NCBI GenBank assembly: GCA_902780935.1
Contig: CACZHP010000009.1
Coordinates: 1-64,000 of the forward strand
Source of the DNA: an uncultured Bacteroidia bacterium
GTDB lineage: Bacteria > Bacteroidota > Bacteroidia > Bacteroidales > UBA932
Direction of reading: 5' to 3'
Length of the DNA: 64,000 bases
Position 1 is the stretch's first letter. Every line of letters begins with the position of its first letter. The notes beneath the pieces were generated by a model, which was not told where the DNA came from, ran no database searches, and saw nothing but the letters and a program-made list of their open reading frames with translations. The translations under genes and the position numbers were made by a program. Of this stretch, positions 52,003-62,954 are shown one piece after another.

Positions 52003-52534
52003 GCCTGGAATTCGTGAAGTGCCACAAGACCACTCCGATAGCGACAGACACGTTCAAAGAGTGTTTTGTGCCGAATTGAGGGATCTCCAGCGACATATCC
52101 GAGGCGTCCACAACCTCCTGGCTGACTCCGTCCACCTCATTCCCGAACACCAACGCATACTTTCCTGTCACTGAGCCTGGCGTGAATTTCTCCAGGCTGA
52201 CGGACTCTACCGTCTGTTCGACGCTGATCACAGTGAATCCATCCTCATGCAGCCGGGAGACAACCTCAAGCGTGTCTTTCGCATACTCCCAAGGCACGCT
52301 TTCCTCCGCACCGAGAGCGGATTTCCGAATCTCAGCGGAGGGCGGCGTCGCGCAGATGCCGCACAACCAGACCTTGTCAACCTTGAAAGAGTCGGACGAA
52401 CGGAAGGCCGAACCCACATTATGGGCGCTCCGGATGTTGTCCAGGACCACCACCAGCCCCGTTCCGGGAGCCTCCCGGTACTCCTCTGAGCTAAGCCGGC
52501 CCAACTCGATATTGAGCAATTTCCTGTCGCGCAT
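51956..52534 (-). CDS. SpoU/TrmH family RNA 2'-O-methyltransferase
   Basis: A 192-residue SPOUT methyltransferase that adds methyl groups to ribose in tRNA or rRNA using S-adenosylmethionine. The three family motifs are clear: LDNIRSAHNVGSAFRSSDSF (motif 1), GKYALVFGNEVDGVS (motif 2) and LEIPQFGTKHSLNVSVAIGVVLW (motif 3, the knotted cofactor site). The target nucleotide cannot be named. A TATATTTG box lies 24 bases upstream on the minus strand, back to back with the glyA box. The gene's 3' end overlaps the response regulator gene tail by 47 bases. Confidence 0.93.
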   Translation of the reverse strand: MRDRKLLNIELGRLSSEEYREAPGTGLVVVLDNIRSAHNVGSAFRSSDSFKVDKVWLCGICATPPSAEIRKSALGAEESVPWEYAKDTLEVVSRLHEDGFTVISVEQTVESVSLEKFTPGSVTGKYALVFGNEVDGVSQEVVDASDMSLEIPQFGTKHSLNVSVAIGVVLWHFTNSRLTSQAIPESHHRVNG

Positions 52535-52557
52535 GATAAAACAAAGAATATGCTCCG

Positions 52558-52565
52558 CAAATATA
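52558..52565 (-). promoter_or_regulatory. Candidate promoter -7 box (TATATTTG) for the SpoU methyltransferase gene
   Basis: The minus strand reads TATATTTG, a full TAnnTTTG match 24 bases upstream of the ATG at 52534. It mirrors the glyA box at 52587-52594 across a 21-base spacer, forming an inverted pair. Confidence 0.5.
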
Positions 52566-52586
52566 GCGAAAATGGGATTTTAATCG

Positions 52587-52594
52587 TATATTTG
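52587..52594 (+). promoter_or_regulatory. Candidate promoter -7 box (TATATTTG) for glyA
   Basis: TATATTTG matches TAnnTTTG 40 bases upstream of the glyA ATG, in the 99-base divergent gap shared with the methyltransferase gene. No clear -33 TTTG is visible. Confidence 0.5.
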
Positions 52595-52633
52595 CCTTTC
52601 AGAGAGCACTGAAATTATAATCTATCAATCCAT

Positions 52634-53962
52634 ATGAAACAGGATCTTCAGGTTTTCGATCTGATTAGAAATGAGAAGGAAAGGCAGTCTTCCGGACTTG
52701 AATTGATTGCGTCTGAGAATTATGTGAGCGACTATGTCCTCGAGGCCATGGGGTCCATCTGCACCAACAAATATGCGGAGGGATACCCTGGAAAAAGGTA
52801 CTATGGTGGATGCCAGGTGGTTGACCAGATCGAGAATCTGGCCATAGACCGTCTCAAGAAGATCTACAACGCCGAGTACGCCAATGTCCAGCCTCACTCA
52901 GGGGCGCAGGCTAACATGGCCGTGATCATGGCCTGTCTCAAACCTGGCGACACCTTCATGGGTCTCGACCTCTCCCAGGGAGGCCACCTTACCCACGGTT
53001 CCCCCGTTAACGCCTCCGGAATCCTTTATCACGCCGTGGCTTACGGCCTCAATGAGGAGACCGGGATGGTCGATTACGACAAGATGGAGCAGATCGCTCT
53101 CGAGTGCAAGCCGAAGCTCATCATCGGAGGAGCCTCAGCATATTCCCGCGAGTGGGACTATGAGAGAATGCGCGCCATAGCGGACAAGGTTGGTGCCCTC
53201 CTTTGGATCGACATGGCTCACACCGCCGGACTTATCGCCGCCGGGCTTTTGAAGAACCCTGTTGAATATGCCCATATCGTGACCTCCACAACTCACAAGA
53301 CTCTTCGCGGTCCCCGTGGCGGTATCATCCTGATGGGCAAGGACTTCGACAACCCTTGGGGTCTCACGACTCCAAAGGGTGAGATCAAGAAGATGAGCGC
53401 TATCCTGAATTCAAGCGTCTTCCCCGGTGTACAGGGTGGCCCTCTGGAGCACGTCATCGCCGCCAAGGCCGTGGCATTCTACGAGGCTATGCAGCCTGAG
53501 TTCGTGGAGTACCAGAAGCAGGTCATGGCCAACGCCAAAAAGATGGCGGAGGAGTTCGTCTCCAAGGGCTACAAGGTTGTCTCAGGCGGCACTGACAACC
53601 ACCTGATGCTCATCGACCTCAGGACCAAGTTCCCAGAGGTTACAGGGCGTATGGCCGAGAAAGAGCTCGAGAAGGCGGAGATCACCTTGAATAAGAATAT
53701 GGTCCCGTTCGATTCCCGCAGCCCGTTCAAGACTTCGGGTGTCAGGATCGGCACACCGGCCATCACTTCCCGCGGCTTCGTGGAGAAGGACATGGTGGAC
53801 ATTGTGGAACTCATTGACACAGTGCTGAATGCTGTGGCGAAATACGCTGATGTGGTCAATGGAGTCACCGAGGAGGGCAAGGCCGAGTATGAGGCCGTCC
53901 TCGCCAGCGTCCGCCAGAAGGTCCACTACATGACCGCCGGTCGTCCCCTCAACCGCTACTAA
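52634..53962 (+). CDS. glyA: Serine hydroxymethyltransferase
   Basis: GlyA converts serine and tetrahydrofolate to glycine and 5,10-methylenetetrahydrofolate, the main source of one-carbon units. The 442-residue length is usual for the Bacteroidetes enzyme. Motifs in order: [36 protein letters not shown], the cofactor-binding QPHSGAQAN, and the pyridoxal phosphate lysine at residue 222 in [14 protein letters not shown]. The C-terminal [17 protein letters not shown] block is intact. It has its own promoter-like box and is followed by the structured repeat element copy C. Confidence 0.98.
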   Translation: MKQDLQVFDLIRNEKERQSSGLELIASENYVSDYVLEAMGSICTNKYAEGYPGKRYYGGCQVVDQIENLAIDRLKKIYNAEYANVQPHSGAQANMAVIMACLKPGDTFMGLDLSQGGHLTHGSPVNASGILYHAVAYGLNEETGMVDYDKMEQIALECKPKLIIGGASAYSREWDYERMRAIADKVGALLWIDMAHTAGLIAAGLLKNPVEYAHIVTSTTHKTLRGPRGGIILMGKDFDNPWGLTTPKGEIKKMSAILNSSVFPGVQGGPLEHVIAAKAVAFYEAMQPEFVEYQKQVMANAKKMAEEFVSKGYKVVSGGTDNHLMLIDLRTKFPEVTGRMAEKELEKAEITLNKNMVPFDSRSPFKTSGVRIGTPAITSRGFVEKDMVDIVELIDTVLNAVAKYADVVNGVTEEGKAEYEAVLASVRQKVHYMTAGRPLNRY

Positions 53963-53972
53963 TACACGACGG

Positions 53973-54085
53973 AAGTAAGCCCCTATCACTTTCCGAACCG
54001 CCGCTTCGCGGCCCCTCCCTAAAGGGTCCCTCCCTCTTAACGTGCCGAGGGTGGCAGTGGTTCTGAAAATGATAGGGGCTTACTT
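53973..54085 (-). repeat. Structured intergenic element, copy C (113 bp, shortened core)
   Basis: Arms AAGTAAGCCCCTATCA (53973-53988) and its exact complement (54070-54085) form a 16-bp outer stem unlike those of copies A and B. The core in minus orientation keeps GAACC...CCACCCTCGGCAC, TAAGAGGG and GCCGCGAAGCGGC. The middle arm around GGAGCG...CGAGCGGTG is lost and replaced by a short GGGACC...AGGGAGG hairpin. It lies 61 bases downstream of the GH2 stop and 11 bases from the glyA stop. Confidence 0.85.
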
Positions 54086-54093
54086 TATCCGAA

Positions 54094-54133
54094 ACATATC
54101 CTCCGGGAGGATGTCCCTTCCGGAGGATTCATA
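54094..54133 (-). terminator. Possible hairpin downstream of the GH2 gene
   Basis: CCTCCGG and CCGGAGG flank a 13-base loop, with ATAT-rich extensions on both sides, 13 bases after the GH2 stop. There is no clear T-run, so it may be only a stabilising 3' hairpin next to repeat copy C. Confidence 0.35.
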
Positions 54134-54145
54134 TGTTAATAGGGA

Positions 54146-57370
<3,225 letters not shown>

Positions 57371-57378
<8 letters not shown>

Positions 57379-57396
57379 TGAGCGAAGCGAAGAATC
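57371..57396 (+). repeat. Short dispersed repeat, copy 3, in the GH2/glycosidase intergenic gap
   Basis: TGTCATTCTGAGCGAAGCGA followed by AGAATC. It is the same family as copies 1, 2 and 4, and this copy is in a noncoding gap near the 5' end of GH2. Confidence 0.8.
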
Positions 57397-57403
57397 TATT
57401 TTT

Positions 57404-57411
57404 CAAATTTA
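57404..57411 (-). promoter_or_regulatory. Candidate promoter -7 box (TAAATTTG) for GH2
   Basis: The minus strand reads TAAATTTG, matching TAnnTTTG, 88 bases upstream of the preferred GH2 start. It lies back to back with the box at 57435-57442. Confidence 0.4.
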
Positions 57412-57434
57412 ATCAAAAAACGCCACATTTTAAT

Positions 57435-57442
57435 TATATTTG
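57435..57442 (+). promoter_or_regulatory. Candidate promoter -7 box (TATATTTG) for the six-hairpin glycosidase gene
   Basis: TATATTTG matches TAnnTTTG 29 bases upstream of the ATG at 57471. The surrounding sequence TTTTAATTATATTTGTTAGA is AT-rich, as expected for a promoter. Confidence 0.5.
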
Positions 57443-57470
57443 TTAGAATCAATCACATAATTCGTACCCC

Positions 57471-59471
57471 ATGAGACTTTTGCTCGCATCCCTTCTTCAG
57501 TCACTGGCCCTTTGGACACTATCCCCTTCAGGCAACGGTATTGTCCTGACCCCTTCCGAGGGCAATCTTCCTTATGAGGACCATATCGAGATGAGTGGGG
57601 AACAGATGGCCTTCGTGCTGCGATGGGGAGTTGGCGCGGACCTCTCGTTCCACAGCGAACGATCCCTTGTGTTCCCGATGCTCCGCACCGTGCCGAACAA
57701 CACCCACGCCAGCCTTATGCACCGGATGGGGGTTGATATACCCTCGCTGATCAGTGTCAATGGATATTCATTGACCCTGGAGAAAGTCGGGAAGGTCATG
57801 CTGGACGGCTACATGGAAGTCACAAGCACTTTCGCCGCCAGCAGGACAAGACCCGTGGTGGTTCCCCAGCCTTCAGTGCGGCTGACACGAAGGATATTCC
57901 CTTCGACCGACAAGCCTTTGATGGGGGAAATATATGAGATAGAGAATATTACAGATAAAGACATCACGGTTTACATTCCTTCCTTCTCGCAGGTGTTCAC
58001 CACCCCCGCAGAGAAAGGGGTCACAGGATCGTACATTATCCGTGGGGACATACTCGGGGACGGGACCTTCAAACTGGCCGCGGGAAACCGGCTGCGCTTC
58101 GGAGCTTGTTTCCAAGCCTACAGAGTCGGAGAGGAAATGACCCGGCCTGATCTCGAATCCGAACTTAAGGCCAGACTTGAATACCTTGCCTCCGTGGACG
58201 GGAATCTCGTCCTGGACACCCCCGACGACGTGATTGACAGGGAGTTCCGTTTCGCTAAGATAAGGGCGTCCGAGAGCATATTCAAAACCGCTGGAGGCTA
58301 CATGCACGGCCCTGGCGGAGAATCTTACTACGCCGCCATCTGGGCTAATGACCAGGCGGAGTATGTCAACCCGTTCTTCCCCTTCTTGGGCTACTGGAAG
58401 GGCGACGACTCGGCTCTTAATTCCTACATGCACTTCGCCCGTTTCATGAATCCGGAATATGAGCCCATTCCGAGCTCGATCATCGCTGAAGGAATCGATA
58501 TCTGGAACGGGGCTGGAGACAGAGGTGACGCCGCCATGATCGCCCACGGAGCCTCTCGCTACGCCCTTGAGAAAGGCGACAGGGCAGAGGCGATGAAGCT
58601 CTGGCCACTGATCGAGTGGTGCCTTGAATATTGCCACAGGAAGCTCAACGCCGACGGAGTCGTGCTCTCAGACTCCGACGAGCTTGAGGGGCGCTTCCCT
58701 GCCGGGGACGCCAATCTGTGTACTTCAACTCTTTATTACGACGGACTACGTTCCGCCGCATTTCTCGCCAAAGAGCTTGGTCTTAAGTCCTCTGTGTCAA
58801 AGCTTTATAATTCCAGAGCTGACAAACTGGCCAAGGCGATAGAGAGCTATTTCGGGGCTGAGGTACAGGGATTCCACACCTACCGTTATTACGACGGCAA
58901 CGACGTGCTGCGCTCGTGGATCTGTATGCCTTTGATCGTCGGTCTGCTTGACAGGGCGGAAGGAACGATCGCGGCCCTGACTTCCGATAAGCTGATGACA
59001 AAGGACGGGCTCCTGACCCAACAAGGGAGCGAGACTTTCTGGGACCGCTCGACACTTTATTCTCTAAGGGGAATGTACATCGCCGGCGACACCAAGACCG
59101 CAGGAGATTTCCTCCATTATTATTCAGGACGCAGGTTGCTGGGAGACCATGTTCCCTATCCTATCGAGGCCTGGCCGGAGGGATCGCAGAGACATCTTTC
59201 AGCCGAGAGCGGGCTTTACTGCCGTGTGATCACGGAAGGAATGTTCGGGATACGCCCGACCGGGTTCCGCTCGTTCACGGTGACTCCCCGCCTGGCCGAC
59301 GGATGGAACCAAATGGCCCTTAGGCACGTCCGTGCCTTCGGCGGAGACTTTGACCTGGAGGTCAGCCGTACGGCTGGAGACAAACTTGAGCTACGACTCA
59401 CAAACCACCTCAACGGAACTTCCAAGACCTACAAATTCACTTCTGGAGCCACAATTTCGGCCAAGCTATAA
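57471..59471 (+). CDS. Six-hairpin (alpha/alpha)6 glycosidase-like protein, probably secreted
   Basis: A 666-residue protein with a weak signal-like start (MRLLLASLLQSLALWTLSPS). The first third is a beta-sandwich (VLRWGVGADLSFHSERSLVF; FKLAAGNRLRFGACFQAYRV). From about 250 an (alpha/alpha)6 barrel follows, with FRFAKIRASESIFKTAGGYMHGPGGESYYAAIWANDQ, WNGAGDRGDAAMIAHGASRYAL and GDHVPYPIEAWPEGSQRHLSAESGLY. A C-terminal beta strand region ends it. This order matches six-hairpin glycosidases near GH78/GH95. The acidic pair WANDQAE and PIEAWPEG could be catalytic. Substrate is unknown. It is divergent from GH2, hinting at joint action on a galactose-containing glycan. Confidence 0.8.
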   Translation: MRLLLASLLQSLALWTLSPSGNGIVLTPSEGNLPYEDHIEMSGEQMAFVLRWGVGADLSFHSERSLVFPMLRTVPNNTHASLMHRMGVDIPSLISVNGYSLTLEKVGKVMLDGYMEVTSTFAASRTRPVVVPQPSVRLTRRIFPSTDKPLMGEIYEIENITDKDITVYIPSFSQVFTTPAEKGVTGSYIIRGDILGDGTFKLAAGNRLRFGACFQAYRVGEEMTRPDLESELKARLEYLASVDGNLVLDTPDDVIDREFRFAKIRASESIFKTAGGYMHGPGGESYYAAIWANDQAEYVNPFFPFLGYWKGDDSALNSYMHFARFMNPEYEPIPSSIIAEGIDIWNGAGDRGDAAMIAHGASRYALEKGDRAEAMKLWPLIEWCLEYCHRKLNADGVVLSDSDELEGRFPAGDANLCTSTLYYDGLRSAAFLAKELGLKSSVSKLYNSRADKLAKAIESYFGAEVQGFHTYRYYDGNDVLRSWICMPLIVGLLDRAEGTIAALTSDKLMTKDGLLTQQGSETFWDRSTLYSLRGMYIAGDTKTAGDFLHYYSGRRLLGDHVPYPIEAWPEGSQRHLSAESGLYCRVITEGMFGIRPTGFRSFTVTPRLADGWNQMALRHVRAFGGDFDLEVSRTAGDKLELRLTNHLNGTSKTYKFTSGATISAKL

Positions 59472-59505
59472 CCTTTTCCGAGCCGAAGGCGAGTTCAGGG
59501 AGTTT

Positions 59506-59545
59506 GAGGGGAACGCCCCTCAATGAATAATGGTGCCGTGGCACC
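59506..59545 (+). other. Two small hairpins after the six-hairpin glycosidase gene
   Basis: GAGGGG/CCCCTC (59506-59521) and GGTGCC/GGCACC (59532-59545) form adjacent hairpins between the glycosidase stop and the terminator. They may stabilise the 3' end of the transcript. Confidence 0.4.
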
Positions 59546-59546
59546 C

Positions 59547-59584
59547 AAAAAGAGAGACACGGCGGTCGCCGTGTCTCTCTTTTT
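59547..59584. terminator. Bidirectional Rho-independent terminator
   Basis: A 13-bp stem (AGAGAGACACGGC, 59551-59563, with its complement 59568-59580) around loop GGTC is flanked by AAAA on the left and TTTT on the right. It terminates the glycosidase gene on the plus strand and tRNA-Cys on the minus strand. Confidence 0.9.
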
Positions 59585-59585
59585 G

Positions 59586-59656
59586 AGGTGCCTAGCGGAA
59601 TCGAACCGCTGTCCCAGGTTTTGCAGACCTGTGCCTAACCGCTCGGCCAAAGCACC
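59586..59656 (-). tRNA. tRNA-Cys (anticodon GCA)
   Basis: A 71-base cloverleaf on the minus strand. The acceptor stem is GGTGCTT with AGGCACC (one G-U pair). The D arm is GCCGAGCGGTTAGGC. The anticodon arm is CAGGTCTGCAAAACCTG with GCA in the loop, and the T arm contains GGTTCGATTCC. The discriminator base is U, as expected for tRNA-Cys. CCA is not encoded. The bidirectional terminator follows after 1 base. Confidence 0.96.
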
Positions 59657-59705
59657 AGTTGGACTGCAAATATAAGAAGTTTTCCCTGCAAATCCAAAAG
59701 ATTTC

Positions 59706-60902
59706 TTATTCCACGTACAAAAGAAGCCCTTTGAGGTACTCGCCTTCGGGGTGGTAGATGTTGACCGAATGGTCGGCGGGCTGGTTCAGCCTGTCGAGAA
59801 TCCTCACCGAACGGCCGGTCTGGGCGGCTGCTGAGAAAACGGCCAGGGCGAAAGCCTCTTTGTCAACGACTTGCGAGCAGCTGAAAGTGAACACCAAGCC
59901 TCCAGGAGCCACCTTGGAGATCGCCGCCGCATTCAGTCTCTGATATGCCCTCAAGGCGTTGGACAAAGCTCCCCTGTGCTTGGCGAATGCCGGCGGATCG
60001 ACTATCATGAGGTCATATTTATCCTCCGGGACATCCCGCAGGAAATCAATAGCGTCAGCGCAGATGTCTTCATGGACCGATGGGTCATACCCGTTCAAGG
60101 TCATGTTCCTGCTGACCATGTCAACGGCTTTCCTGGAACTATCCACGGAATCAACCCGCAAAGCTCCCCCACGAAGCGCATAGACAGAGAATCCTCCCGT
60201 GTAGCAGAAGAGGTTCAGCACATTGCGGTCTTTTGAATACCTGCCCACAAGAGCCCGGTTCTCCTTCTGATCCAGAAAGAAGCCGGTCTTCTGACCCTCT
60301 GTCCAATTGACGAAAAACTTGTTCCCGTTCTCCAGGACAACCTGCTCGTCGTCGGAGAATCCATCCGCCTTAAACAAATACCCATCCACCAGGTCCAGCC
60401 CCGCCTTGAATGGAGCCGTCCCGGAACTCTTGTCATATACAGCCTTCAACCTCTCGCCAAAAACAGCCTTCAACGAGTCGCAGATCGCTCCTTTGGAGCG
60501 GAACATCCCGACGGAGTGAGCCTGCATGACGCAGACGCCGTCGTACCAATCGATGATAAGCCCAGGAAGGCCGTCCCCTTCCCCGTGGACAAGACGGAAA
60601 CAATTGGTCTCCAACCCATTGGCAAGTCCGGCAGCCTGACGGACCTTTAAAGCACGGCTGATCATATTCACCCAGAAATCAGGGCCGAGGACATCCTCGC
60701 CGGAGAAACTTAGAATCCTCACGGCGATAGACCCTATCTGGTAGTGGCCGTATGCGAGGAAAGAGCCGTCATGGGCGAAAACACCCACCACATCGCCCTC
60801 GGAAGGTTGCCCCACTATCTGGGCCACAGCTCCCGAGAACACCCATGGGTGAAAACGTCGCAGGGACTCATCCCTTCCTTTCTTGAGTATGATCTTTGTC
60901 AT
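59706..60902 (-). CDS. rlmI: Class I SAM-dependent rRNA methyltransferase, RlmI-like
   Basis: A 398-residue protein with an N-terminal PUA domain (ILKKGRDESLRRFHPWVFSGAV) and a Rossmann methyltransferase domain. The SAM-binding motif I is VLNLFCYTGGFSVYALRGG. The catalytic region has the NPPY-type motif as DLMIVDPPAFAKHRG, and the cysteine in TFSCSQVVDKEAF is the probable catalytic residue. This is the layout of RlmI, which makes 5-methylcytosine in 23S rRNA. The exact target is inferred. The start overlaps the exonuclease gene upstream by 35 bases. Confidence 0.93.
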   Translation of the reverse strand: MTKIILKKGRDESLRRFHPWVFSGAVAQIVGQPSEGDVVGVFAHDGSFLAYGHYQIGSIAVRILSFSGEDVLGPDFWVNMISRALKVRQAAGLANGLETNCFRLVHGEGDGLPGLIIDWYDGVCVMQAHSVGMFRSKGAICDSLKAVFGERLKAVYDKSSGTAPFKAGLDLVDGYLFKADGFSDDEQVVLENGNKFFVNWTEGQKTGFFLDQKENRALVGRYSKDRNVLNLFCYTGGFSVYALRGGALRVDSVDSSRKAVDMVSRNMTLNGYDPSVHEDICADAIDFLRDVPEDKYDLMIVDPPAFAKHRGALSNALRAYQRLNAAAISKVAPGGLVFTFSCSQVVDKEAFALAVFSAAAQTGRSVRILDRLNQPADHSVNIYHPEGEYLKGLLLYVE

Positions 60903-61542
60903 TCTTCTCTTGGTTCTTAGGGGGATTTGGCATCATCTGTTCCGGTGTAAGGGGATGCTTTTTCGAGGTCTGCAGCTTGAGATACATTTCCCTGCAGACC
61001 CAGGCGTCGGTGGCGGCGTAAGCCTGCTGGGCGTCTGAAAGAGTCTCTGCCTCCCAGTTGGAAAGCTGCTGGGTCTTGGATATCTTGATGCCGAGGATGA
61101 TGGCGGCCATCTTTTTCACGGCTTTGTCCTTGATCCCATATTCCCAGACAATCTTCTGGAGATCCACGAAGCCTCGGGGCGGGAAATCATGGTGCTTTTC
61201 AAGCCCGCGGACATCATCGTTAACAGCCGCCCCTACTTTTATGATATTCTGGTTAGAAAGGACAGCCCTCAATGGCTTCGGGATGCCTCCCATCAGCTTG
61301 ATCCTGAACAAGAACGCCTTTTCGGCTCCGGACAGCTGCAGCAGAGAGACTCCATAATGTGGCTGGTCGGGTGAAAACGAAGGCCGCGACTCTGTGTCGA
61401 ATCCGATTATTTTCTGTCTTTTAAGGTAGCGTACAGCGCTGAGGAACTCCAGCCCCACGCTGTCGATAACCTTGATCTTTCCAGGAAAGCTTACCAGCTC
61501 CAGTTTATCTATCTCTTCAGGGGTTATGCTTATTTTGTACAT
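60868..61542 (-). CDS. 3'-5' exonuclease, RNase D/DEDDy family
   Basis: A 224-residue protein from the ATG at 61542 (MYKISITPEEIDKL); the longer frame begins inside the upstream gene. The DEDDy active site is visible: IGFDTESRP (Asp 49, Glu 51), the second Asp in AAVNDDVRGL and the Tyr-Asp pair in AYAATDAWVC. Such enzymes trim RNA or DNA 3' ends. This is the stand-alone catalytic domain without an HRDC domain. The C-terminal tail is lysine- and proline-rich. It overlaps the lipoprotein gene upstream by 26 bases and the rlmI-like gene downstream by 35 bases, a tight operon. Confidence 0.9.
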   Translation of the reverse strand: MYKISITPEEIDKLELVSFPGKIKVIDSVGLEFLSAVRYLKRQKIIGFDTESRPSFSPDQPHYGVSLLQLSGAEKAFLFRIKLMGGIPKPLRAVLSNQNIIKVGAAVNDDVRGLEKHHDFPPRGFVDLQKIVWEYGIKDKAVKKMAAIILGIKISKTQQLSNWEAETLSDAQQAYAATDAWVCREMYLKLQTSKKHPLTPEQMMPNPPKNQEKNDKDHTQERKG

Positions 61543-62281
61543 GCGAGACGTAGGTGTTCGGCGCAAACACGCCGACAGTGTCCGCGAAAGAATCGGGGAC
61601 CTGATTATCATCGAACAACAAGGGGCGACGGGAGCTCTCCCCTCCGAGAACCATCATCAGCCTGGCCACTGGATAGGCTATGTCGTGGGTGAACAAATTC
61701 CTCTCCCTGAGCGTCTTATAGCAGGCCTTCGTGAAAGAGAAAGTTGTGTCGGCAGAAAAGATCACCGGCACGTCACAGCCGATCTTCCCGTAAAAATCGA
61801 CCACATCATTTCCCCCTTCAGGTGCAAGGGCAGGAGAGCAAATGACCAGCATCTTGCATCCGATAGTCGAATCCAGCGCCGCCAAAGCGCCACGGACGGC
61901 AATCTCGCGCAAAGCCAGGGAATCCTTCCCGGAAACGGATAGGGAATCGTAAGGAGGATTAGCGAAATCCAGTAGGGACACGATGGTCTCGCCCGAGAAA
62001 TCCGGGAGGCCGTCCTTGACAAGACGCGCGTCCACATTGTCGAACTCGTCGCCACCCATCATCCGCTCGCTAATAGCCAGGCATCGGAGCGGCTCTCCGA
62101 ACAGTACTATCGCCCCGGAAGGATCACCTGTCCGCTTAGCCAGAGCCTGAAGCTCGGAAAGTGAGTCCGAGACAAGCCTGTCAACAAGCGGGATTGAATA
62201 ATAACCTGTCTCAACGCGCCTGACGCACGAGGAGAGCAGCATGACAGCGGCCAAGATCAAAAACGAAAACTTGAGTCTCAA
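61517..62281 (-). CDS. Lipoprotein of unknown function (TTG start)
   Basis: A 254-residue protein with a lipoprotein signal (FLILAAVMLLSSC). I do not recognise the family. The mature part is an alpha/beta protein with strands IVLFGEPLRCLAISERM, GETIVSLLDF, KMLVICSPAL and VPVIFSADT, resembling a periplasmic binding or Rossmann-like fold. No catalytic motif is evident. The start codon appears to be TTG at 62281, since the only later ATG (residue 14) would destroy the signal peptide. It overlaps the exonuclease gene by 26 bases and follows the esterase gene by 37 bases. Confidence 0.7.
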   Translation of the reverse strand: MRLKFSFLILAAVMLLSSCVRRVETGYYSIPLVDRLVSDSLSELQALAKRTGDPSGAIVLFGEPLRCLAISERMMGGDEFDNVDARLVKDGLPDFSGETIVSLLDFANPPYDSLSVSGKDSLALREIAVRGALAALDSTIGCKMLVICSPALAPEGGNDVVDFYGKIGCDVPVIFSADTTFSFTKACYKTLRERNLFTHDIAYPVARLMMVLGGESSRRPLLFDDNQVPDSFADTVGVFAPNTYVSHVQNKHNP

Positions 62282-62318
62282 GGCACTAATGGATTGAATA
62301 TTCGCGAATTTAATAAAA

Positions 62319-62954
62319 TCAATCCAACAATGAAAGAATCTTCGGCACGAGCAGGATCCGGATATGTTCCTCTTCCATGAAATGGGAACCTTCGTACATC
62401 GTCCAGGACCCCTCTCCGAAATACTTCCGCCATGTCCTGACCATCACGACTCCGCTTCGGCGGAAATGGTCTCGAGTGCCGAAAAAAGCGTGGAAATAGT
62501 CTCCGCTGCCATTCATGGGGGTATTGTCCAACGCCTTTTTCCTTATGGCCGGCCATTTCAGAAGGGTCTTCCGGGCGAAATGAAGTGCCTGGCGATCCCC
62601 GGGCTTAGGGTGGTAGTACCAGTCGAAGAACCGCGTGACTCCGGGGATCCAAGCCAAGGCGGCGATGACACGGAAAAACAAAGGGGCGTTGAGGGATGGG
62701 GAAACGAACAGGTGGGGATAGCCTCGTAGTCCCACGGCATGGATCGCACCCATGCTCTCCCCTATCACCAGGTCGGGATGGACTTCAGCCGCCCAGGCAG
62801 CCAACTGCCCCGAGGCCACCTCCGGGTCGAAATCATAAGTCCGGATGACAACCGTATATCCCGGCCCGAGCAGGTCTTTCAAAAGGGAGGGGATACGGCT
62901 GTCTCCCCCGCCGCCCATGCCGTGGACGTATAGGATGGTCTTCACTTCGCTCAT
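62319..62954 (-). CDS. Alpha/beta-hydrolase, YqiA-like esterase
   Basis: A 211-residue cytoplasmic protein. It starts with the strand-loop ILYVHGMGGGGDSR (oxyanion region). The nucleophile elbow is GESMG with Ser 67, followed by a helix and the strand HLFVSPSLN. The catalytic histidine is probably in YEGSHFMEEEH near the C-terminus. The closest recognisable type is the small esterase family YqiA (UPF0227). Substrate is unknown. Its ATG overlaps the pssA stop (ATGA), and a copy of a dispersed repeat lies just upstream, inside pssA. Confidence 0.82.
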   Translation of the reverse strand: MSEVKTILYVHGMGGGGDSRIPSLLKDLLGPGYTVVIRTYDFDPEVASGQLAAWAAEVHPDLVIGESMGAIHAVGLRGYPHLFVSPSLNAPLFFRVIAALAWIPGVTRFFDWYYHPKPGDRQALHFARKTLLKWPAIRKKALDNTPMNGSGDYFHAFFGTRDHFRRSGVVMVRTWRKYFGEGSWTMYEGSHFMEEEHIRILLVPKILSLLD

